Positions 25,900 through 37,900 of a stretch of 64,000 bases of DNA are shown here, piece by piece. Made by a program: the position numbers and the translations under genes. Positions within the stretch are counted from its first letter, which is position 1; every line of letters starts with the position of its first letter. This stretch comes from Mya arenaria (taxonomy: Eukaryota; Mollusca; Bivalvia; Myida; Myidae), in assembly GCF_026914265.1 (NCBI RefSeq), contig NC_069125.1, forward strand, positions 74,525,546 through 74,589,545, written 5' to 3'. The notes beneath the pieces are model-generated. The model ran no database searches, had not been told where the DNA came from, and saw only the letters and a list, made by a program, of their open reading frames with translations.

Positions 25900-26277
25900 A
25901 AAACATGATTTGTTTGTACCTTTCGGTCAAGGATAACCCGTGAAAGTGCAAACACTTATTTCTAAAGGGGTCCTTTGTATTTGCTGAAGGGACAGCAGGC
26001 TGAAGAGACAGTGGTGAGATACCCTCGAAGAGACCCCTTGGTTCTTTTACGTGCTCGGTGTAAAGCACCGATACACGGGTTACAACTTTCCTGGGTTAAA
26101 CCAGTACTGAGTACACCACATTTCCAAGCATTACTGTACCCTTTTAATGCCAAGCGCCAGGCAAGGAAACTACTTGTACCAACGTTTAACGTATTTTCAG
26201 TATGACGCGGTCAGGGATCAAACCAACGAACCCCCGCTCCGTAGGCGGATGCTTAACCACTAGGCCAAGGAGACACC
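25900..26277 (-). mobile_element. tRNA-derived SINE (bivalve V-SINE/MetaSINE-like)
   Basis: On the minus strand from 26277 the sequence begins GGTGTCTCCTTGGCCTAGTG, with a polymerase III A box (TGGCCTAGTGG). About 35 bases later comes the B box-like GGTTTGATCCC, matching a tRNA gene head. The tRNA part ends near 26,205. A conserved-type body follows, including CTGGTTTAACCCAGGAAAG and TGCTTTACACCGAGCACGTA, which I recognise from memory as a motif shared by dispersed bivalve SINEs. A LINE-like tail runs towards 25,900. The tail boundary and target-site duplication are not determined. It is a plain non-coding retroposon. Confidence 0.75.
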
Positions 26278-26405
26278 TTGCATCAATATGCAATATGCAA
26301 TATGGCTTGTTCTGTCAGTTGTGCGCTTTACAGACGACTAGCGTATCACCACTGTTTACGGTTGACTGTAGCCTTTAACAGACCCTTGCGGCAGTGGATG
26401 CATAA

Positions 26406-26417
26406 TGCGCATGCGCG
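26406..26417. promoter_or_regulatory. perfect NRF-1-type palindrome
   Basis: TGCGCATGCGCG matches the NRF-1 consensus YGCGCAYGCGCR at every position, in an otherwise CpG-poor region. It is 2.5 kb upstream of the CCDC62 start codon. It could mark a distal promoter with a non-coding first exon, or be chance. Confidence 0.35.
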
Positions 26418-26419
26418 GC

Positions 26420-27660
26420 GTGCTTGGACATGAAACTCAAAACAAAAACAAACCTTGCATGCGTTTAAACGATGTGTTTTTCAATATCTGATCGGCGTAC
26501 GTATTCCTATTCAATATAGTTATTAAGGTTAAGTTTGTTGTTTTTTAGTTGAAGGAAAACACGCTGAGGCTCCCGAACCAATTTTAGTCCAAATATTCTC
26601 CTTGGCCCAGGTTGGTGCTCACTTTTCCTGTCACTTGACAGGTTCTTTTTAAAAACACACGACTCTGATACTATAGTGCAGATAAAATAATTGTCCTTTC
26701 AAACAGATGCATGCACACAATACTCTATTGCAGAAATGGTGTCAAAATTTAACCATTCTGCATTTTTTTTAATTCAATAGAAAAAATGCAGAAGCAGCTG
26801 ATCACACTATAATTACCCTGCATCGAAAACATTGCCTTAAATCAATTACCATTTAAGATAAGTCAAAGAGAGTTATGTTATAAGTCTGCTATCAAAATGC
26901 TGTTTAAACAACACCCTTTCATTGAAAATTACTTCATACCCATGTTTGGCATCTCCTAAATGGTCAAGAAAATGCCCTGGGAGTATGGTCTGATAATAGC
27001 AGGCTTATTTCTTGCTATTGGAGTAACGAAAGTACAAGTGCCCTGTGGCTTGATCTTAACGCAATACGAATTTCAAGCGCTCTGGTGATATGGATTTTGA
27101 AAAACAGACGCCCTGGTATCAGGGCGCTAATATGGGCTGGAGTCTGTTTTGAAAATAAGAACTTTTTTGTGGGTGTAAGTACCTTTTAAGCTAAATTGAT
27201 TTAACTTTTTAAAGTTATATTTTTTTTCTGATTATTATTTTTTAGTATTTAAATGTTTTTAGCAATTAAAATGTTTACTACAAATATTTTATTTTTTTTT
27301 TTTATTTATTAAGCTTAAAACAAACTTTCTTCTTTATTATAATGCTTGCATGATCTGTAGGGATATATTTGAAAATGAGTACATGATCGCCATTTACTTA
27401 ACTAAAGGAATGAGAACTTATGCTAATGAAGTAAATGAAGGAGATTGATACTTTATACTATTTCATTATGTAATTGATATATATATATACACAATAATAC
27501 ACTCAATAAATAAAATGTTTGCGAAAATACCAGAATCCACATCAGTCATAAGTTTGCACTACTATACATCGAATCCAAATTCCAAAAACAGTATTATAAT
27601 CTAATTATTAAGCATGCTAGGGGATTGTGGTAGATTTTGCGTTAACAATTCTGCGTTAAA
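26420..27660. other. intergenic sequence upstream of CCDC62
   Basis: AT-rich and without a recognised gene. Around 27,075-27,150 there is an interrupted inverted motif (CGCTCTGGTGATAT against CCCTGGTATCAGGGCGC) that could fold, but nothing identifies it. Confidence 0.4.
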
Positions 27661-28552
27661 GTTTTCATTTTATGTAATAGAATCAAGAGTTTCGATCCAA
27701 TGGTTATCAAACTTGGTCAGACTATTTGTCGGCATGTTATCTTGAATATATATGAATATGGGTCATCTCGGGTCAAAATCTAGGTCACTAGGTCAAATCT
27801 TAGGATAAAATATTTCTACGTCATAAATTCAACATTTTTTTTCATATCTTGATAAAACTTGGTCAGAATATTTGTCTGCATAATATCTTGCTTATTTTTT
27901 ATATTGGTCATCCCAGGTCAAATTCTAGGTCACTAGGTCAAATCTTAGGAAAATCTTTCCACATCATAAATTCAACAATTTTTGTCAAATCTTTATGAAA
28001 CTTGGTCAAAATATTTGTCTACATGTTGTCTTAAACATTTGTGAATATGGGTCACCTCAGATCAAAAGCTAGGTCACTAGGTCAAATCTTAGGAAATAGT
28101 TTCCCGATGTCATATGCTTACCAATAAACCTATCAATATCAGTCAACAACTAAATTCAATTGCTATTTCATAAACACACGTCCCAATCATGAATTTCATA
28201 ATTTATCTTCCCATATTTCTCAAAAATTTAAATTTTAATTAACTTTAAAAATATTTGTGTACATGTAATCTTAGATTATAAAGTGTGCCATCTAGGGTCT
28301 AAAACTAGGTCTCTGGGACAGATCTTATTGGAAAAGCTGATGTATTTATAAAATGTTCATTTTTCCCCACACAAATGGAATAGTTTCTGTTGATCAGGTT
28401 ATTTATATGAACTATATCTCCAATAAGTATAAAAATGGGTCCTTTTGGTTAAAAGTACTAGGTCACTAGCTCAAATCCTAGGTTTTCTAAATTGCAGTGT
28501 CAAATAAAAAATCCGGCTTTAATGCGGGGTTGCCGCATTGGCGTCTTGTTTT
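27620..28552 (+). mobile_element. non-autonomous Helentron/pearl-like element with ~145-bp internal repeats
   Basis: About five degenerate units of roughly 145 bp each contain AAACTTGGTCAGAATATTTG and AGGTCACTAGGTCAAATCTT. They are followed by a 3' hairpin (AATGCGG, 5-base loop, CCGCATT) and the terminal phrase GGCGTCTTGTTT near 28,515-28,552. Non-autonomous Helitron-like elements of molluscs (pearl/HINE type) are known to have this plan: unique flanks, tandem core and a 3' hairpin before a short terminus. The left edge is approximate. It lies just upstream of CCDC62 exon 1. Confidence 0.55.
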
Positions 28553-28938
28553 AAATTAGACAAACTAGTAAGTCCTTTTATTAAAACATGACTCTAGAAT
28601 ATATGACACAAACAGTTTATAATATAACCATACAGCTCAGGATGTTTGGGTCATGATTTAGTTGGATTTTATTACGTTATGTTTAGTATGCTCTTAGTGA
28701 ACTGGTGTTTTCTAGTGTATTTAAGCTAAAAACACATTTAAAATGATGTGATAGACTGGGCCTACACCGGGGACCATGGCACTTGGTGGGAGCAATAAGG
28801 GAATTTATCTTTTTATATCATTTAAAAAAATATGCTTATGCATGAACTCTTATAGTGACCAATTTTATTGCAATGTGTCAATGTACATGTAGTTTTAACT
28901 GATTTGTTTCAGATGACCTGCTATTTTGAAAGTGTGCT

Positions 28939-31900
28939 ATGGACGACACTTTTGCAGATGAATCAGGTACCAGGGACTTGTCATGTCTTCCATGTATTGG
29001 GTAAACTAGATGATACAAAGTATACATTGAATGGAGATATATTTTTGTAAAATCAATACAGTTATGATGTGATAGTACCTCCATCTTCATTTAAAATGAT
29101 TACTCAATTTACTGTATACAAAAGTGTGCAAACATTAAAGGTGTATTGGATGTAAATCATTTCACATATTTTAGTACAGTACATGGTACAATGTATCTCT
29201 TGAGTCTTGAACTGTACTGTGTGACTGAGGGTTTTACTTTCAGAGCATGTTGCAGAGAATTTTCGATGTTGATCTGATAATTACAACTAAAAATATAGTT
29301 GGGGATCTAAACCAATAAAATAAAGACAGTGTCTCATTTTTAGTTGTTATTGATGTTATTATCTGTGAATGGAGACTGCTGTAATTGTTCAGTAATTCAA
29401 AATGCCCAGTCAGAAGATTCAAGTGAATTCAAGTTGTATTCTTCAGGCCACAATTTCTACTTAAACTATTACTTCGTTCTCTGTAACATATTATGATGTT
29501 CCATTTTTTGGCAGGTATTCCAGCCCTTTCCAATGCTGATGATATACCAGTGCACAGCACTCCAATAAAGGTGAGTTAAATAAATTAAACAAATAAAACT
29601 CATTATATTGAGTTGATTTGCATTCCTATCCAATCAGGTACACTACGGTACAGTGATTTTGACTACAAGTAGTACTGGTAAAATACTTCGTGTGTTGTGA
29701 TCATTTTGAATCTGTTTATAGGGAGGTAAAGTACCTCTTCCATCAACCAAAAATGTGATGCGAGCTCTCATGTCGAAGCATGCTAACAGAGATGACTATG
29801 AAGAAAGTCTGCAGGCAATACATGACCCAGACAGGATCAGGGGCCACCCAAACAGGGAACATCAACAGTACAGCGGGAAACCACAGTTGGTGGAGAGGAG
29901 GAATGATCAAGACCTCTCATTCATTGACAATCTCAGACCCAGCACACAAGAACATCCATCCACTAAAGCATTCCACCATGAAAGACAAGCTATGTCAGAC
30001 CTCGCTAAGAACAAAGTCCAAAGTCAGCATGTAAGAGATTCAGAAAACAAAGGTGCTAAAAACATTTTCAAATCAAGTTTGAAATACACTGATGGATTAT
30101 TTAGTGTACCAAATGTTGAAAATAGTGACAATATTGCATTTTCAAGCTCAAGACATAGAGACAGATCTGTTGATGATAATGACAAGCAAGGTTCTAAGTC
30201 TATAAGGTCTGAAGACAATACTCCATCATCAAGATTATCTAGTGGTCGACATGAAGAAATAAATGTTCAGACAAAAGCAAGGATTAGTACGGAGTTCTTG
30301 GAAAGTCCCAAGTCATCAAGCCCCAAAAGTCAAACACGGTTGCTCAATAAGACAAAAGAGACAGAAAGAGATGCTCAAGGGGGCAGAAAACACAAGGAAG
30401 TGATCTCTGGCACACCAGAGATGAAGAGACCAACTATACACAGTCCCAGAGCACAGCGCAACACCAACAAGTCACTCTCTAAACAAGTGAGTCTTCCTCT
30501 GTCATTTTTATCTTGTCTGTTGTTGTTTTTTTTCCAATAAAACTGGAGAGTCAATCATTATTCCACTATATATATACTATCAGACATTCACTTTTCTTAA
30601 TTAGTTTATGATTTAGCATACATGTGTACTTGTTTTCACTATAAATGAAGTCACAAATGTACACATATAGAAAGACTTAAAATTATTCGGTGATTAAGAG
30701 ATGGTGTCTCATGATCTACCAAAAATTACTAGTGTTTATCTTCAAACTTTCAAGAATGGAGGATGAAGAATTGCACTTTGATTATATCTAATTTTCATAA
30801 GTTTTTTATTGTAGTCATTTTATATGGTGTGTTCTCAGAGATGGGGACCTCATTTTCACATGTTCCCCTATTGAAGTATTTGAAGACATTATGAACCTGC
30901 CACTTGTTTCCAGAATACAAGCCTGTGTGAGCTTGAGAACATGACGTTACAGAAGCAGCGCGCAGAGATTCAGCTGTTGGTTGGGGAGTTAAGGGACCGG
31001 GACCGTGAACTCAGTGACATGATGGCCGCCCACCAGCAGCAGCTGACTGCCTGGGAGCAGGACCGAGCCCGCCTCACATCCCTGGACAAGAAGTGTGCAC
31101 AGTATGAAGGTGGGTATGTCAACATAGTGGGAAACACTTAACACCTGATAGGGTAGTGTTGCAGGGTGGGTGTCAGATTTGTATTGGGTCACGGGTGTGT
31201 AAGAATGCTGGCTTATTTCAATATACTAAGACTGACTAATGACTTATCATGGGACAGTTATGTGAACTAGTCCTCTCTTGTATTTGCACCTGTTTTCTTA
31301 GTGCTTCAATTGTAGTTACTGTATTGTAAAAACACATTCAGATGATTCTTTAGGTTATGTTCTGGTATACATAAATTAAAAGGAATTCATTTGCGTCACT
31401 GATTTGTTCTCTAAATATAATATTTTTTTGTATTGTGTAATGGATCTAAAATTGAGTCATTTATGGGATTTCACATACTTTAATAATGCACTGAAGTTAT
31501 ATTTAAAGATTGTAACAGTATAAGCATGATTTAATTTTAATTTTGCATTCCAATCCAGTGAGATACGGTAACCACCTGGTTGTAGAACTAACATTTTCAC
31601 GGAGAGTAGTTTTGTAGATATGAGCTCTGGTACAAACTGATAATCTTGCTCTATTCCTCTTTCTTTTACAACTCCACTTGGGGCATTTCACTGCTTACTT
31701 ACTTTTTTGGGTTTGAGCGCTTGAACATATATATGATTGACTCACTATGGCAAAACCTACAAAATGACATTATTTTTTAAAGGTTCTGTATGTGTGCGCT
31801 GCTCAAATTGAAACGGCTTTGGTCAAAACTTAGTTTCTTTCAGATATGTTTTGAAAATCTATTCATACATATATATATATATACTCAGTGGGGATGTTTT

Positions 31901-34900
31901 TGCATTATTATGTTGCATACTAAAATCATGGACATAATGTTTTTTTGAGCCCACTTGTGCTGAGCGAGACATAGATGTAACAATGACAGTTACATGTATG
32001 TGTGTGCGTCTGTCCAGAGTCACCTTTGTACGGGCTGTATCTTGACCATGCATTATAGGATTTTCAAAAAACTTGCCATGAAGGTTCACCATAAAGAGAT
32101 GGCATGTCGCGCACTAGACCCATGTCTGTACCTTAAAGGTCAAGGTAAGAGGTCAAAGGTTGAAATGTTTCTTGTCTGGGCTTTATCTCGACCATGCATG
32201 ATAGGATTTTCAAAAAACTTGCCATGAAGGTTCACCATGATGTTGTGGCGTGTCTTGCACAGGACCAAGGTGTACACCTCCAAGGTCAAGGTCACACTTA
32301 GAGGTTAAATTTCAAAATGAGTACTGTTGATAGGAGAGGTCTGGACTGAACCTTTATCAGGGCTGTATCTTTACCATGCATTGAAAGATTTTCAGAACAA
32401 ATTGTTATGGTGGTTTACCATGCTGAGACACCTTTCCTGTAGTTTTCTTCGGATTTATTTTAATTATGAATATGAAACATGGCTACTGTTTGTCAGTAAA
32501 ATACTTTATTCCACTGTTGGCACAATAACTTGATTAATGGTTTGACCTAGAACCATGGAAGTCCAGTGTTAAAAAACCCTTGATCAGTACTTTGGGGGTC
32601 GGAGGTCAAGGTCTTGATCAACTTGTTATGAAGAATTCGGTGGCTTTAAACTTGAGAATGGTTTAATCCAGGGCTATGACACTTCAGTGGTAGGTTCCCT
32701 TGACCAGTAGATGACCACTATTGATATTGGGGCAGTAGGTCACAATCAACAGTGTTATATAAACTTTGTACTTGGCAAGTGGACAACACCTCTTGCATTA
32801 CGTGTAAGATGATCAATGGTCAAGGCCATGGTTATAGATAATGCTTTTCAAATATTTCCTTGTCAAAGTTGTGCTCAGGGGGCTTAATGTTTAATATCAC
32901 TAACTAGTATTAAAACAAATCTACCATAATCTGTTCTAACAATTTCATGTAAAAAATCTTATAAATTTTAAGTTTGAACTCTACACTACATGTATTATAT
33001 CAAGTTTACGTTCATATTGTGTTTATGATTTTTCCACACTCTATTTAAATTCTTGAAGTATAGTTTCTGTGCTAGTCTTTGTTTTGGGCAGATAAAGATC
33101 ATCCATACTGAAACATGTATTCACAATGGACATTCTTTGTTTAAAATTAAAAATACTTAATTGTAACTCATCTGGTTGAATTCTTGCATGATTAGATTCA
33201 ATTTATAAACATAGACTTTAGATAGATCAATTTATATAAAAATATTTCTTATAGCAAACATTAAATGACCAGTAAATTAAAAAAAATAAGTGTAACAACT
33301 TGTTTTACTTCCTAAAAGTCTTATTCTCCCACTTTAAGAAACTATCGTTTCCTCAGCAATATGAGCTTCTTTTAATGTTTCTTCTTTTTTCAACACTTTA
33401 TTAGAAATCTATGTTTTATATTTTATTCTATGAGTGAAAATCTTAGATAAATTAGATTATTAAGTCACCATACAGCATATAATCCTAAATCTTAGAAAGC
33501 TTTTTTGTTATTAAACACAATGTTTTATATGTAGCTTTTTTATATCAAACACAAGGTGTTAACAGTTTTTTGATTTTTGAACACAATGTCCTTTATGATA
33601 AAGACTGTCTTTTATGTTTAGAGGACTTGCGTAGTAAGACTGACCAGCTGCGCGACTACATATCGAGTATTCGGGCGCTGAAAACTCGGGAGGTGGATAC
33701 ATTAGAGCAGATGGAGTCGCTACGGGGAGATGTCTCTGCACTGGAGAACCAGAACTCTCTCTGCCGAGCTCACAACACAAAGCTTAAGGTGGGAGTTTAG
33801 TGTCTAGAGTAAGCATGACTAGTTATAGAAAGATATGCAATTCTGCAACAAACACATACACATATTGTTTAGGGAATGGCAAATAAAGGTAAATTCTCTG
33901 GAAATATCATAATTAGGGAAATTTCTCTTACTCTTCACTATATGATTCCTTTTCACAGGAGCGGATGTCAAGCTTGGAAAAGTCTCTAAAAGATATGACA
34001 GTGGCCCACAACCAGCTGCAAACCAAGGAACAGGAACTATCCACCACGCTGAGAACAAAGGTACAAGTGTACCATGCTTACAGGATTGTTATTTTTGTTG
34101 TTGTTGTTTTTTTGTCTGGGTTCTTAGAACATATAAAATGGGCTTACAATACACAAGAAACTGAAAATTTAAACAAATGAACTTTGAATTATACTAACCT
34201 CCGAAGCCTGTGTTGAGCATAGATTCATGAAAAAAAGCTTGTTGAAGTATACATGAGTCTGAGAAGAAACCAAAATTTTCTTTGTGACTTCATTTAAAAT
34301 TTGCCATAAAGGGCTAGTACCTATATCTTTGTTGACACTGTCTGATCTGCTTGTATGTGATCAGGAGAAGGACATCTCGTCAGCAACCAGTCAGATGAAA
34401 GAGTTGAGTGAGCGGCTACGTCAGCTAGACCTGCGCTGCAAGGAATGTCAAGACCGTGAGAAGGATGCCCTCCGCGAGACTCAGGACTGGAAACAAAGAT
34501 ACACCAACGCCAATGATGACATACGAACACTTAAAGGTACACATCATACTCATACACCAGAGTGATGATGCTATGCATACAGCAAGTGCGTGATTTATCA
34601 TTATCAAACCTCTGATGAATGATGAGGGGGAACATTTGTTGCCTGTATATTGCAATGTTTCACTATAAATACTGGGTACAGGAGAGCTGGAATGTAGATG
34701 ATAGCAATGTTACACTATAAATACTGGTTACAGATGAGCAGGAATGTAGATAGCAATGTTTCACAGTAAATACTGGTTACAGGTGAGCTGGAATGTAGCT
34801 AGCAATGTTTCACAGTAAATACTGGTTACAGATGAGCTGGAATGTAGATAGCAATGTTTCACAGTAAATACTGGTTACAGGTGAGCTGGAATGTAGATAG

Positions 34901-37900
34901 CAATGTTACACTATAAATACTGGTTACAGGTGAGCTGGAATGTAGATGATAGCAATGTTTCACTATATAAACTGGTTACAGGTGAGCTGGAATGTAGATT
35001 GCAATGTCACACTATAAATACTAGTAACAGGTGAGCTGGAATGTAGATTGCAATGTTGCACTATAAATACTGGTTACAGGTCAGTTGGAATGTAGATAGC
35101 AATGTTACACAATATAAACTGGTTACAGGTGAGCTGGAGAAGAAGAGACAGGAAGTGGTACGTCTGGCTGAGGAGAACAGGTCTGCACGGCAACAGCTAG
35201 CCCTTGTACAGAAGGAAGCAGGTAAACACTAGACTCATAAGCCAGAACAGAGAATACAGCCTAGAACTTTATATTTAACAAAACATTTTTGTCCAGGTTA
35301 ACTTTTTAGGTTAGTTATTATTAAATGTTTGTAAGTGCTTTCTATTATTTATGAACAAATTGGCATTCTTTTAAATAACATGACACTGTGCAACCTGGAT
35401 TTGAATGTTTTTAACCATAAAACCAATAAAAAGAAAAAAAACACTAAAAAAATAAAACAAATTGCTTAATTACTGAAACTTAATCGCATTTAGCGTCATG
35501 TCAATTGGATTCCAGAGATGAGTTGCTTTAGCTGAGGGCTATTATTGGGCACCACAGAAAAGCCATTCTAACTTCAGTTACTTGTAAAACCTGCTTTTGA
35601 AAAGGATATCTTGCCTTTCAGTGAAAAATAAAATAGGTTCACAAAAAGGGAAAGAGCTTGGTAGGTTCATCCCCTCCTCCAGAAAATGGTTTTAAAAGTT
35701 AACTAAAGCCACACCACATATTGGGTTATTAATCACATTCTGTGATAGCTCTTCTTTTATTTGGAGATATTCTATGCAAACAGTGTTATAAAAATGAGCC
35801 CTCCATGTCACAATTCAATCACCATGATATTGTATGTTACAGGAATGATGGAGAGGTGCAAGGATGAGCTGATAGAGTCCATCAAGGTGAAACAGGAGAG
35901 GACAGACTCGCAGCTGAAAAACTACAGACAGGTGGGAACAGTATGCTGTACATCATAAACATGTGTATACAACTACAATTGGTGCAAGGCTTTAAGTTAG
36001 CCTTTTCAATAAGTTAGAACTGACTTGAAAACTCCTAGGCATTTCATATCAATGAGTGTATTCAAGTCATAGCCAATAAGTTCATCACCCTCATCTAAAT
36101 ATTTCTGTATGTTACAGCTGTATGAGCGGCAACTAAATGAAGTTGCAAGTCTACAGCTCCAGTTGGACACCACCAAAGAGGCACGCCAACAATCTAACCA
36201 GCTGGACACCACAAAGGAGACCTGCCAACACTCCAACCAACAGTGAGTAACGACCACATCTATAGGACAATAATACATGTTCATAAATTGTACCAGTTAG
36301 TCTAATTAGGTCTCCCCCCATAAATGGGGAGATGTATTGTATTTGCTAGAGTTGTCCGTATAAAGGAAATAACACATAAACCAGAAATATAAACCAGAAA
36401 AGTTCTGTATCATCTGTCCATCTGTCTGTCACAAATCCTGTCTTCTCCATATCTCTTGAATTCCCTGAAGGGTTTTAAAAAAAACTACCCACAAATTATC
36501 ATCATTTTGAGACAATGTGCAGAGCGCATGTTACAACTAGCTCGATTTCAGGTCAAGGTCAAAGGTCATATGACTAGATTTTATGTCAAACTCCATATCT
36601 TTTGAACCACTAGAACAATTTAAAAAAAATGCCACATATGTAAACTGTATTGAGACAATGTGCTGGGCACATGTTACAACCTGCTCAGCTCAAGGTTGAG
36701 GTCACAATTATGTCAAGGTCAGAGGTCATATGGCTAGGCCTAAAAAAAATACTTCTGGTTTGGGTTACCCGACCCAACCTATGAAATAGGCGCCGACTGT
36801 GCCCCTTTTATAGTCCGTAGCCCTAACCAAACAATTTAAATATAATTTGGTTTTATAATATGACTATATTTTGTGTCCGCCACATACCTCTTGAACCGCA
36901 AGAAGGATTTTGAAATATCTTACCACAAATGTTCACCATATTGAGATGTGCATAGGGCATGTTACATCCAGCTCAGTTCAATGTCAAAGTCACACTGGTA
37001 AAAGGTCATATGAGTTTATTTTGTGTCCGCTCCATTTCTCTAGAACAGCTTTAAGTATTTTGAAATAACTCACTCCAAATGTTAACTGTATTGAGATAAT
37101 GTCACACTTAAAGGTCAAAGTTCAATGATGTGCATAGGGGGAAACATCAGATTTTACCTCGACTATTTGAAGAATAAGGAGAGCTATACTATTCACCCTA
37201 GCGTCAGTGTGGGCATCGGCGTCACACTTTGGTTAAGTTTTGCATGTAAGCACCTTTAAGTCATTATCTCAGTAAATGCATCATTTATTGCCTTGAAACT
37301 TTGGATATGTATTCCCAACTATCTAACCTACTAAATTAATGAAGTTAGATAACACTTATTTGAATATAATGCAAATTATGGGCCTTTATTATTTGACATA
37401 GAAAATCTGGTTAAGGTTTTGCATGTAAAGAAATTCTGGTTAAGGTTTTTATGTAACCACATTTAAGTCAATATCTCAGCAAATACATCATGTATTGCAT
37501 TAAAACCTTAGATATATGTATATCCAACTATCTCACCTACTAAATTAATGAAGTTAGATAACACTTTTTTGAATATAATGCAAATTATAGGCCTTTTTTA
37601 TTTGACTTAGAAATTCTGGTTAAGGTTTTGCATGTAAACACACATAGGTTAATATCTCAGCAACTACTTGATGTATTGCATTTAGACTTTATACAATGGT
37701 ACTCAACCACCCAACCTACTTAAATAACCAAGTTAGTTAACTGTTTTTACAAGTGAGCTGGGATATTTTGCATGTAACCACATTTATGTTAATATCTCAG
37801 CAAACATATCATGTATTGCATTGAAATCTAATCTAATTTTACAGTGATCCATGCATGTTTCGCCAAAACATTTCAATTTTTACACTGTAAAGCGGCAGAA

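Noticed and set aside
26204-26277. Possible tRNA gene on the minus strand
   Set aside because: A and B box-like sequences are present, but the acceptor stem does not pair and the sequence continues into a SINE body, so it is a SINE head and not a functional tRNA.
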